NCBI RefSeq assembly: GCF_001898575.1
Contig: NZ_MKUD01000029.1
Location: 40,931-104,930 of the forward strand
Reading direction: 5' to 3'
From: Spirosoma sp. 48-14
Lineage (GTDB): Bacteria > Bacteroidota > Bacteroidia > Cytophagales > Spirosomataceae
Length of the DNA: 64,000 nucleotides
The notes under the pieces were generated by a model, which was not told the DNA's origin, did no database searches, and worked only from the letters and a program-made list of their open reading frames with translations. The position numbers and the translations under genes were made by a program. How positions within the stretch are numbered: position 1 is the first letter of the stretch; the number at the start of each line of letters is the position of its first letter. Positions 25,786 to 32,942 of this stretch are shown in pieces.

Positions 25786-27087
25786 ATGAAAAAGTTTCTC
25801 ATACCCATTTGTCTGACAGGGCTGTTGCTACAGTTTTCCTGTAATCAGACGTTTTTAAATCCCAGTACCATCAGCCAGTCGCAGGCCGTTAGCTCGTCCG
25901 ACGGTCTGATTACACTGAGCAATGGTCTGCAATATCGGTACACAACGGGGGGCGCATTAAGTGTGCTTTACGCCAGCACAGCCGGTGCCGGACTCACGAC
26001 CCGCGAAGATTTTGTTCTGAACGTGGGTAACCTCGATGAAGCGAACCTCGCCGTTGGGGGCGGAAACGTGTCGAATATCAACGGCGTTGTCCGTAACCTG
26101 TGGACCCAAAGCCATCTGGTCCGCGCCAATGCTGAACTGATTCTGGCGAATACAGGTGTGGTGAACGATGCCGGAACCAAGAGTGGGATTATTGGTTATG
26201 CGTCTATCTTCCGGGCATTGTCGCTAGGAACGCTGGGGCTATTTTTTGAGCAATCGCCCGTTACGACAGGAACGAACGTTCCCTTTGTTCCACGAGCCCA
26301 GGTGTTTAAAGAAGCCATTACGACGCTCGAAACAGCGGCAACACAGGTTGCTTCGGCACCTGTTTCGGCTGATTTTAGCAGCAAGATTGTGTCCGGTATC
26401 GATATATCGAATACGATTCAGGCGCTCATTGCGCGCTATGCACTTTTCTCTGGTGACTATGATAAAGCTCTGGCTGCGGCTGCGAAGGTCGATTTAACGA
26501 AAAAGTCAGTCTACAACTTCGATGACGTGACGCGAAACCCATTGTTTGAATACACATTTGGTAATCTGAACGTGTTTCAACCAACGAATGCTAGCCTGGG
26601 ACTGACAGGTGCGTTAGCTCCAGATCCGGCTGATAAACGGATTTCGTTTTTGACCAAACCGAGTACCAACACGGCTGTAGCGCCCGTAATTGCCACGGCT
26701 TTCTACACGGCCAACAACGCGGCTGTACCCGTTTACCTACCCGGTGAAATCCTGCTGATTCAGGCCGAAGCCTACGCTCGCAAAGGTGATTTGACCAATG
26801 CCGTTGCGTCGCTAAATAAAGTGCTAACCAAAACGACGGATGCGTTTGGATTGGGAGCATCTCTGCCTGCTTATTCGGGTGCGCAAACCGCCGATGCAAT
26901 CCTGACTGAAATCTACCGGAACCGGCAGATTGAGTTGGCGTATCAGGGATTCCGGCTTGAAGATAACCGTCGATTCAACAGGCCTGGCCCGGGTGCTACC
27001 GGAGCTGAGCGGAACCGGAACTTTTTCCCCTATCCGCTGACGGAGCGCAATAACAACACGAGTACGCCCGCCGATCCAGCGAACTAA
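25786..27087 (+). CDS. SusD/RagB-family nutrient-binding lipoprotein
   Basis: 433 aa, somewhat short for SusD (usually 480-600). The lipobox is LLQFSC with the modified Cys at residue 19. TPR-like helical sequence typical of SusD follows; the closing block LTEIYRNRQIELAYQGFRLEDNRRF is the conserved SusD C-terminal motif (R-x-x-E-L-x-x-E-G-x-R-x-x-D, here with Gln-Gly). It caps the SusC barrel and captures the ligand at the cell surface. It is translationally close to susC (1-nt gap) and followed by a hairpin between convergent genes. Confidence 0.92.
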   Translation: MKKFLIPICLTGLLLQFSCNQTFLNPSTISQSQAVSSSDGLITLSNGLQYRYTTGGALSVLYASTAGAGLTTREDFVLNVGNLDEANLAVGGGNVSNINGVVRNLWTQSHLVRANAELILANTGVVNDAGTKSGIIGYASIFRALSLGTLGLFFEQSPVTTGTNVPFVPRAQVFKEAITTLETAATQVASAPVSADFSSKIVSGIDISNTIQALIARYALFSGDYDKALAAAAKVDLTKKSVYNFDDVTRNPLFEYTFGNLNVFQPTNASLGLTGALAPDPADKRISFLTKPSTNTAVAPVIATAFYTANNAAVPVYLPGEILLIQAEAYARKGDLTNAVASLNKVLTKTTDAFGLGASLPAYSGAQTADAILTEIYRNRQIELAYQGFRLEDNRRFNRPGPGATGAERNRNFFPYPLTERNNNTSTPADPAN

Positions 27088-27098
27088 AAAGACGGAAT

Positions 27099-27164
27099 GG
27101 TGTAATGAAAAAAGGAGAGAAGGAACTGCCGTGAGGTAATCCTTTTCTCCTTTTTCATTATACC
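27099..27164. repeat. Inverted repeat between convergent genes (AAGGAGA words)
   Basis: GGTGTAATGAAAAAAGGAGAGAAGG written as two parts pairs with the complement at 27141-27164 at about 22 of 25 positions with one bulge. The arms use the same purine-rich AAGGAGA words as the element at 63795. It starts 11 nt after the SusD stop and ends 5 nt before the convergent stop at 27170, so it fills the whole gap. Confidence 0.75.
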
Positions 27165-27169
27165 TTTCT

Positions 27170-28246
27170 CTAAAATTTTACAGGCATTCCCGTTCGGGTC
27201 GATTCGTAAATAGCCTGGAAAAGAGCGACAACTTTACGACCATCTTCGCCCGTGACCATCGGTGGGCGACCCGCCCAAATAGCATCCCGAAACTCAGCGA
27301 TTTGAATACCAAAATAATATACCGTTGCATCGATGGTATTGAAAAAGGCCGTGTCTTCGGCTACGAATTCGGCCAGTTTTCCTTCTTCGCCCGGTATAGT
27401 CCAGAGGTCGTTTACGGGCGGGTCGGTAATACTCGACATGCCCGCAATAAATAAGGCTCCTCCATCCGTCTGCACACCCACCGATGCCCCATTTTCGCCA
27501 TGCACGTGTACTTTTCCAAAAATGCCCGGTTTCTGGCTGTTGCTGACGATGATGTTGCCGAGGCCTCCATTTTTGAATTTAACAATAGCCAGCGCCGTGT
27601 CGTCCACTTCAATGTAGGGGTGGTTCAGGTTGCGCCATACGCCATACACTTCGTCAATATCACCCATGTACCACAGCAGCAGGTCTAACTGGTGGGGCGA
27701 CTGATTGACCAATACACCACCGCCTTCATCGGCCCAGGTGCCCCGCCAGGCATCGCTTTTATAGTATTCTTCGCTCCGCCAGCCAAGCATCTGAATTGTT
27801 CCCAGTACTGGTTTGCCAATCTTGCCCGTATCGATCGCTTCCCGAATCCGCATGGAAGGCGCGTAGAAACGACGCTGGCTAATAGTGCCGAGGTAGCGAT
27901 TGTTCCGGTTGGCGGCTTCGATCATCGCGTCACAGTCTTCCAGGGTAGAGGCCAATGGCTTTTCAACCAACACATGCGAGCCAGCATTCAGCGCAGCTAC
28001 CGTAACCTCCCGGTGTGAGGGGTGTGTGGTACAGACCAGACAGAGATCAACGTTCTCCCGGTCGACCATGTCGTAAATGTCGCTGTACGCCCGAATGCCG
28101 TATTGGTTGGCAAAATCTTCGGCTTTTTGATAGGTACGTCCGTAAACGGCTACGAGTTGGGTATCGGGTGTTTGCAAAGTCGCTTTCGCATGAAGATGCG
28201 CTACTTTGCCAGGGCCAATAATGGCAATACGAAGAGGATTTGGCAT
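27170..28246 (-). CDS. Gfo/Idh/MocA-family oxidoreductase
   Basis: 358 aa, standard for the family. The N-terminal Rossmann fold begins LRIAIIGPGKVAHLHAKA (nucleotide loop GPGKVA at ~11-16), and HVLVEKPLASTLEDCD (~91) carries the conserved EKP motif whose Lys takes part in catalysis. The C-terminal half contains the alpha/beta sheet domain. Members oxidise or reduce sugars and inositols with NAD(P). The substrate cannot be read from sequence. Its ATG overlaps the stop codon of the PIN-toxin gene by one base (TAATG), so translation is probably coupled, which is an odd pairing. Confidence 0.9.
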   Translation of the reverse strand: MPNPLRIAIIGPGKVAHLHAKATLQTPDTQLVAVYGRTYQKAEDFANQYGIRAYSDIYDMVDRENVDLCLVCTTHPSHREVTVAALNAGSHVLVEKPLASTLEDCDAMIEAANRNNRYLGTISQRRFYAPSMRIREAIDTGKIGKPVLGTIQMLGWRSEEYYKSDAWRGTWADEGGGVLVNQSPHQLDLLLWYMGDIDEVYGVWRNLNHPYIEVDDTALAIVKFKNGGLGNIIVSNSQKPGIFGKVHVHGENGASVGVQTDGGALFIAGMSSITDPPVNDLWTIPGEEGKLAEFVAEDTAFFNTIDATVYYFGIQIAEFRDAIWAGRPPMVTGEDGRKVVALFQAIYESTRTGMPVKF

Positions 28247-28665
28247 TAGGGTAGTATTAATTCATCAAAAAATCGATTGAACCCACGTTGACGGAGCCCA
28301 GCTTTTAATTCTTCATCTCGTGTCCACAATTCGCCATCTAACTCAAGGGTTAAAGCGATGTAGGCAGTGTCATTCTCGTCTACATCCTTACAAAGATGGT
28401 ACGCTGTGAAAAAATTTTCGAGACTGATTAGTTCTTCGTTAAAGAAGTGTACTTTGTGAATAACCTGGTTTAGATAACTGAGCACCTCTTCTTCTGTTGC
28501 TTTCGATTTTTCAACGATTCGCTGGCGATGTTTAAATAATTCGACAATCAAATAATTGGGCGTGTAAACAGCAAATGGATTGTTTAGCAAGCGCTGTCGG
28601 GTAAGAGACGATTTGGTGTGAATAGCCGCAAACAAGATGTTATGGTCAATGATAACTTTCTTCAC
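28246..28665 (-). CDS. PIN-domain ribonuclease toxin (VapC-like)
   Basis: 139 aa. The PIN domain acidic residues are in place: Asp8 in KKVIIDHNILFA, Glu47 in YLIVELFKHR, Asp in DVDENDTAYIALTLEL (~100), and Asp in ELWTRDEEL (~119). Such toxins cleave specific RNAs, often tRNA, and are neutralised by the antitoxin made just upstream. The antitoxin gene ends 2 nt before this ATG, the usual layout. The toxin stop overlaps the start of the Gfo/Idh gene. No other genes of a mobile element are next to it. Confidence 0.8.
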   Translation of the reverse strand: MKKVIIDHNILFAAIHTKSSLTRQRLLNNPFAVYTPNYLIVELFKHRQRIVEKSKATEEEVLSYLNQVIHKVHFFNEELISLENFFTAYHLCKDVDENDTAYIALTLELDGELWTRDEELKAGLRQRGFNRFFDELILP

Positions 28666-28667
28666 GG

Positions 28668-28883
28668 CTATTCTTTGATAAAGCGATGTTTATTCTGTTG
28701 CCACCAAGTAGCATTGATTTCTTCTCCTAAAGCCAGAATAGACTCATCGAAGTCAATTTTCTGCGCTAACTGCTCTAGTTGTAACCGTTCGAGCAGGTCA
28801 AGCATAAATTCCTGACTCACTGATTTTTTATCGATACTGATTACGTAACGATCTGGTTGATTCTGTATGTTGATAGCGTTCAT
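28668..28883 (-). CDS. Probable antitoxin of the PIN toxin
   Basis: 71 aa from the ATG at 28883. An upstream in-frame ATG at 28922 would add 13 residues; the shorter form begins MNAINIQNQPDRYVISIDK, which gives a typical beta-strand start for such antitoxins. The C-terminal half is helical with the hydrophobic pattern LDLLERLQLEQLAQKIDFDESIL and a tail WWQQNKHRFIKE that could occupy the toxin groove. It precedes the toxin by 2 nt. The family is not recognised by name; the assignment rests mainly on gene order. Confidence 0.65.
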   Translation of the reverse strand: MNAINIQNQPDRYVISIDKKSVSQEFMLDLLERLQLEQLAQKIDFDESILALGEEINATWWQQNKHRFIKE

Positions 28884-28992
28884 AGACTGAGTTGTTTTAT
28901 CAATATACGAAGGAATGCGCACCTTTTATAGAAACTATTCCAACGAATGCTCAAAAATAGGGTCTTCTACTCATAACGACTACCAATAGCCT

Positions 28993-29361
28993 ATGAAACC
29001 ACTCTTTATCGGATTGATTCTGGTTAATCTGGTTACGATGTCCTGCCGCAAGAATGATGACATCGGTGTTGGCCCTTATACCACTACAATAGCCTGTGGA
29101 GCACTGAATCCTGCCCAAAATCTGCCCTGGCTTCGCAGCCTCATTGACCAATTTAATGCTGATATCGTTCGGGCAGCTACATACAAAGGCGAAACCTATA
29201 TCGATTTGTACGCTTATCATTGGTCATGTATGGGATGTCATATCTACCGTTGCGATGGTAGTTCAGTAGATATGAGTCAACTACCAACTGCTGACCGGGA
29301 GGAAATAACGAGTCGGTTATGGTCGCAGGAGCCGTATGTTCTCTATAAACGAAGTCTGTAA
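28993..29361 (+). CDS. Small lipoprotein, unknown function
   Basis: 122 aa. The lipoprotein signal ends VTMSC at residues 14-18 with the modified Cys at 18. The mature part is Cys-rich for its size (further Cys in TIACGALNP and in the cluster SCMGCHIYRCDG near residue 80), which suggests disulfides or a bound cofactor. I do not recognise the family. It resembles small secreted proteins with a fragment YIDLYAYHWSCMGCHIY found in many Bacteroidota as 'hypothetical'. It heads a run of three small lipoprotein genes in the same direction. Confidence 0.6.
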   Translation: MKPLFIGLILVNLVTMSCRKNDDIGVGPYTTTIACGALNPAQNLPWLRSLIDQFNADIVRAATYKGETYIDLYAYHWSCMGCHIYRCDGSSVDMSQLPTADREEITSRLWSQEPYVLYKRSL

Positions 29362-29413
29362 ATCACTCATCTTAAAATCGAATTTGTGAAGCATAACCTT
29401 TAGAGCAGAAATT

Positions 29414-29854
29414 ATGAAATCGTATTTACTCAACGGAATTGTACTGCTTCTACTGGTATTGGGGTGCCGACGAACCGACGACGTAGCGCCCAACGATCTA
29501 TTATACCGGAAATGGCGAATAGCGAAGATTCAGTACGCTACTGGCAATCCAGAAGAAGTGGTGCAACCCAATCCCTGGGCACTAGTTGAGTTCAGGCCGA
29601 ACGGAACCATTCTGTACGGCGAAGACGGCAAATATGATCCCTGTTGCTCACCTGCCCGATTTAGGTGGAAAGGGGACATCCTGGATCTACAGAATGTGGC
29701 TGACATACCCATGCCTGAGCGAACGCCCAATGGCCTATGCGCTATGGTTTCCTGTGCTCTATTTGACCCGTTTTGGCAGATTGCCAAGCTCAACCCGAGT
29801 GAATTAGTGATTCAACAGGACAGAGCTTTGGTAACGTATGCACCGTATCCTTAA
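29414..29854 (+). CDS. Small lipoprotein with lipocalin-like pattern, paralogue 1
   Basis: 146 aa. The lipobox is LLVLGC (Cys19). The mature part YRKWRIAKIQY ... WALVEFRPNGTILYG ... FRWKGDILDL resembles the beta-rich start of lipocalin-like lipoproteins of Bacteroidota ('W-x-L-x-x-I'). A CC pair (PCCSPARF) and a later Cys (MVSC) are shared with the next gene. No function can be stated. Confidence 0.6.
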   Translation: MKSYLLNGIVLLLLVLGCRRTDDVAPNDLLYRKWRIAKIQYATGNPEEVVQPNPWALVEFRPNGTILYGEDGKYDPCCSPARFRWKGDILDLQNVADIPMPERTPNGLCAMVSCALFDPFWQIAKLNPSELVIQQDRALVTYAPYP

Positions 29855-29871
29855 GAATACATGTCAACGTA

Positions 29872-30276
29872 ATGAGAAACCCGTTTATAGTCCTCTTGCT
29901 GATTCTGATAGGAGCCTGTCAGCGTGATCAGGCCGTTGGCCCCCTGGACGATTTTTATCAGCGCTGGCACCTCATTCGGTATCGACCAATACAGGACACA
30001 AACTGGACGTTTCACGATACGGATGCCTATTATGATCTGGAGTATCGGCCAGATGGGGTTATTGTGTATCGGCGAAATGGTGCGTCTGGTCAGGGTAATT
30101 GCTGTGCCCCTACAGCGTTCACCCGCGAGGGAGTTACGATTAATTATACTGACTGGGTATTGTGCCCTACTGTCTTTTGCGCGACCCTAAAAAAGACCAC
30201 GATTACACAACTTAGCAAGCAGTCACTTGAATTATCGGATGGCTACATCGTCACTCAATATGAAGCGGCTGATTAA
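29872..30276 (+). CDS. Small lipoprotein with lipocalin-like pattern, paralogue 2
   Basis: 134 aa. The lipobox is LILIGAC (Cys16). YQRWHLIRYRP, DLEYRPDGVIVYRRNG, GNCCAPTAFTREG and TVFCATLKK align along their length with the previous lipoprotein, including the CC pair and the later Cys, so the two arose by tandem duplication. They are 17 nt apart and probably co-transcribed. The GC-rich hairpin at 30283 starts 6 nt after its stop codon. Confidence 0.62.
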   Translation: MRNPFIVLLLILIGACQRDQAVGPLDDFYQRWHLIRYRPIQDTNWTFHDTDAYYDLEYRPDGVIVYRRNGASGQGNCCAPTAFTREGVTINYTDWVLCPTVFCATLKKTTITQLSKQSLELSDGYIVTQYEAAD

Positions 30277-30282
30277 TCAATT

Positions 30283-30346
30283 TTGTAACGCGGGTGGGAA
30301 CCCGCGCTCTTTGCTTGAAAATCACGGGTTCCCACCCGCGTTACAA
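30283..30346. repeat. Long perfect inverted repeat, GC-rich family, copy 3
   Basis: Arms 30283-30304 and 30325-30346 are 22 bp and perfectly complementary, starting TTGTAACGCGGGTGGG. Relative to copy 2 (8052) the arm differs by one base in the shared part; it is also related to copy 1 (2267). It begins 6 nt after a stop codon. Confidence 0.9.
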
Positions 30347-30447
30347 CTGGATAATGCTATTGAATGAATATGGTTTTCTATATTGCATTCATCACGAAAT
30401 CCAGTATCCAGATCCCCACACTTGGGTCGGTGGCCAAATTCAACGCT

Positions 30448-31848
30448 ATGAAGTCATTCGTCGGCAAGCTTGTTAATCCCTTTCTGCTTACCCTTCTTGC
30501 TGTGATTACAGCCGTTGGTCAATCCAACCAGAAACCAATCATACGAACGCAGCGCAATTCCATGTTTATGTACATGAACAAGGAACGAGGTAATTTCAAT
30601 GGAATCAACGACCTCCCTAAAGATTTTTCCTATGATTTTGGTACCGAGACTGAACGTACACCCTTAACCCTCGTTTCGGAACAGGATTCTGTTGTATTGC
30701 TGTTGCGTCATGGGGTTCAGACGGATTTTCAGATCATCCGACAGGCCAAGGGCGATACGGTTCAGTGTCATTTCTCCAGTCACCCGTTTGTCAAAGCCGC
30801 CGTCTTTACGGATGCCTACAAAAAGGCCAATCAGGGCAAAACGATTATTGAGGTTCCCGAAGTCTATGAGCTGATCAATGTGGTATTTGCCCTGACCGAC
30901 TATGGCAAAACCGAGGCTATCTATAAGGGGACTGACTACTATTCGGCCGTGATGACACAGTTTATGCCCTACAAAACTAATCGGGCGGTGCAGGTGATTG
31001 ACTCCCTGTTGCGGGCTTCGGCCGATCAGTACCATAATCTGAAAATGGACAGCTACGCCTTTCAGTTTCAGGGCGATAGGCTAGTGAACGGCGGTATCTA
31101 TGACCGGGTCAGTTGGGGCGAGCAAAATACGCTGTCGCCCTATATTCCCTTACTGGAGCAATTTGCCAAAGAATCGAAATTCAGGGTGTTCTATCAAAAA
31201 AATCAACCCTATTACAATAGCCTGATTACTGATTTTCGCCAGAATGTTAATGTTGCCTGCATGAAAGACTGGCTGGAAAAACAGTTTCCAACCACGCGTT
31301 ATTCGGCTGTCAAAGTATTGTTTTCACCACTGGTCGGCTGGAATCAATCGGCCAATAATTTCAGCGACAACGACTTTACCGAAGCGCAGGCTCATGTTGA
31401 TTTCCCCTTTGTAAGTGCGACGCAGAAAAGCCAGCCGCCAACCATTACGAAAGGGCAACGGATGAAAATTGTATTTACCGAGCTGAATCACAACTACCTG
31501 AACCCAGAGGCTGAAAAATACACACCCCAAATCGGAGCCGCTTTTAAGGACCTATCGAAGTGGATTACGAACGGCAAGCCATCGGCGGGCTATAGCAATG
31601 CACTTTCGTGCTTTGAAGAGTATATGAATTATGCTCTCGTATCGCTCTTGTACGCTGATTTGTTCGATGCCAAAAGTTTCGATACGCTCAATGCGGGCGT
31701 CGAAAAAGGGATGGTCGTAAACCGGGGCTTCCAGCGTTTTAAAGAATTTAATGAGGAGTTGCTGCGGCTATATCGAACAAGAAAACCGGGCCAAACCGTT
31801 GCCGATCTGTACCCGGCCATTATTTCCTGGGCAGCCGCTCAGCCGTAG
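30448..31848 (+). CDS. Exported DUF4932-like protein with zincin-like motif TELNH
   Basis: 466 aa from the ATG at 30448. An upstream in-frame ATG at 30364 gives 28 extra residues with no signal peptide, while the chosen start opens with MKSFVGKLVNPFLLTLLAVI, a good signal peptide. The layout (long N-terminal part, then FTELNHNYLNPEA, then CFEEYMNYALVSLLYADLF) matches my recollection of DUF4932, whose members carry HExxH...NP and a later Glu. Here residue 344 is Thr where the first zinc His is expected (T344-E345-L-N-H348). The fold is probably kept but activity is doubtful. It stands alone before the alcohol dehydrogenase of the other strand. Confidence 0.6.
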   Translation: MKSFVGKLVNPFLLTLLAVITAVGQSNQKPIIRTQRNSMFMYMNKERGNFNGINDLPKDFSYDFGTETERTPLTLVSEQDSVVLLLRHGVQTDFQIIRQAKGDTVQCHFSSHPFVKAAVFTDAYKKANQGKTIIEVPEVYELINVVFALTDYGKTEAIYKGTDYYSAVMTQFMPYKTNRAVQVIDSLLRASADQYHNLKMDSYAFQFQGDRLVNGGIYDRVSWGEQNTLSPYIPLLEQFAKESKFRVFYQKNQPYYNSLITDFRQNVNVACMKDWLEKQFPTTRYSAVKVLFSPLVGWNQSANNFSDNDFTEAQAHVDFPFVSATQKSQPPTITKGQRMKIVFTELNHNYLNPEAEKYTPQIGAAFKDLSKWITNGKPSAGYSNALSCFEEYMNYALVSLLYADLFDAKSFDTLNAGVEKGMVVNRGFQRFKEFNEELLRLYRTRKPGQTVADLYPAIISWAAAQP

Positions 31849-32880
31849 TTACGGTTTCAATACCACCTTGATCAGTCCCTTTTCTTTCGCGTATAACCGC
31901 TTGAACCAGTCTGCTCCTTCTTCGAGTGGTACTTCGGCACTCAGGATGGCTTCGACATTTATTTTACCCGATGAGATCAGAGCCAAAGCCGCTTCGTATT
32001 CTCCATTGATGGCACAGGAACCTTGCAGTCTTAACTGACGCGTCACAACGGCTTGCAACGGAATCTCCACCGTCGGAGCCAGATTTCCGACAAGGGTTAC
32101 GGTAGCTCCTTTTCGAACGCACTCAATAGCGGTTTTAACCGTCGGGCCAGCGCCCACTACCTCAAACGAAACATCGGCTCCGCGCCCATGCGTAAGTGCC
32201 TGCACCTGCCGGGCTACCTCACCACTCCGTGCATTGATGGCGTGTGTGGCACCCAAGGTTTGCGCCAAGGCCAGCCGGTCGTCGTCCAGATCGATGGCAA
32301 TGATGGTTGTACAGCCAGCCAGTTTCAACGCCTGAATAATAAATAGCCCAATCATCCCTGCTCCAACTACTACGGCGGAGTCGTTAACCTGGATTGGTGT
32401 AAGGCTAAGGGCGTGTAAGGCTACGGCTACTGGCTCGACCAGTGCGGCCTGTGTAAACGTAACATTGTCGGGAACGGCGTACAGAATATGCTGAGGAACC
32501 GAGACATACTCCGCAAAAGCCCCCTGCCGTTTAAAGTCCGGTGTCGATACGCCCACCACTTCCCGGCCATCGCTGAGGTTGTAATGCCCCCGGCGGCTGT
32601 ACCAATCGTCCAGCGCATACACGGTCGAATCGAAGGTAACCCGGTCGCCTACCGACCAGTCGCGTACATCGGCACCTACCTCGGCAATGATGCCACTGGC
32701 TTCGTGACCCATTACAATAGGCGGAATGCGTCGGCCGCTGCTGCCATCCATGCCGTGAACATCAGATCCGCAAATACCTACCGCCTGTACGCGAACCAGA
32801 ACGTCATTTGGCTGGATACCTGGCTTCGGCAGGTCCTGCAGATCGAATTGATTGTATTCAGTAAGAACGAGTGCTTTCAT
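31849..32880 (-). CDS. Medium-chain zinc alcohol/polyol dehydrogenase lacking structural-zinc Cys
   Basis: 343 aa from the ATG at 32880; the longer frame to 32946 only reads through the hairpin at 32883-32942 and is rejected. Catalytic zinc ligands are present: Cys37 in GICGSD, His59 and Glu60 in VMGHEASG. The Rossmann loop VVGAGMIGLF is near residue 168. The sequence is closest to sugar-alcohol and 2,3-butanediol-type dehydrogenases (GDRVTFDSTVY, NLSDGREVVGVS). In those the loop holds four Cys for a structural zinc; here they are Ala89, Asp92, Ser95 and Ser103. Substrate unknown, NAD(P) expected. It is 62 nt downstream of the McrB-like gene. Confidence 0.87.
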   Translation of the reverse strand: MKALVLTEYNQFDLQDLPKPGIQPNDVLVRVQAVGICGSDVHGMDGSSGRRIPPIVMGHEASGIIAEVGADVRDWSVGDRVTFDSTVYALDDWYSRRGHYNLSDGREVVGVSTPDFKRQGAFAEYVSVPQHILYAVPDNVTFTQAALVEPVAVALHALSLTPIQVNDSAVVVGAGMIGLFIIQALKLAGCTTIIAIDLDDDRLALAQTLGATHAINARSGEVARQVQALTHGRGADVSFEVVGAGPTVKTAIECVRKGATVTLVGNLAPTVEIPLQAVVTRQLRLQGSCAINGEYEAALALISSGKINVEAILSAEVPLEEGADWFKRLYAKEKGLIKVVLKP

Positions 32881-32882
32881 AG

Positions 32883-32942
32883 GTAGAGCGGGAGGAAACC
32901 CGCTTAAATGATTTATAAAAAGCGGGCTTCCTCCCGCTCTAC
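32883..32942. repeat. Long inverted repeat directly after the McrB-like stop codon
   Basis: Arms 32883-32905 and 32920-32942 (GTAGAGCGGGAGGAAACCCG and 3 more bases) pair at 22 of 23 positions around a 14-nt loop. The right edge touches the TGA at 32943-32945 of the McrB-like gene, and the left edge lies 2 nt from the ATG of the dehydrogenase. The arm again contains a self-complementary CGGG...CCCG. Confidence 0.88.

Noticed and set aside
22596..27087. Polysaccharide utilisation locus
   Set aside because: Only the SusC/SusD pair is present; no glycoside hydrolase, sensor or sigma/anti-sigma gene is adjacent.
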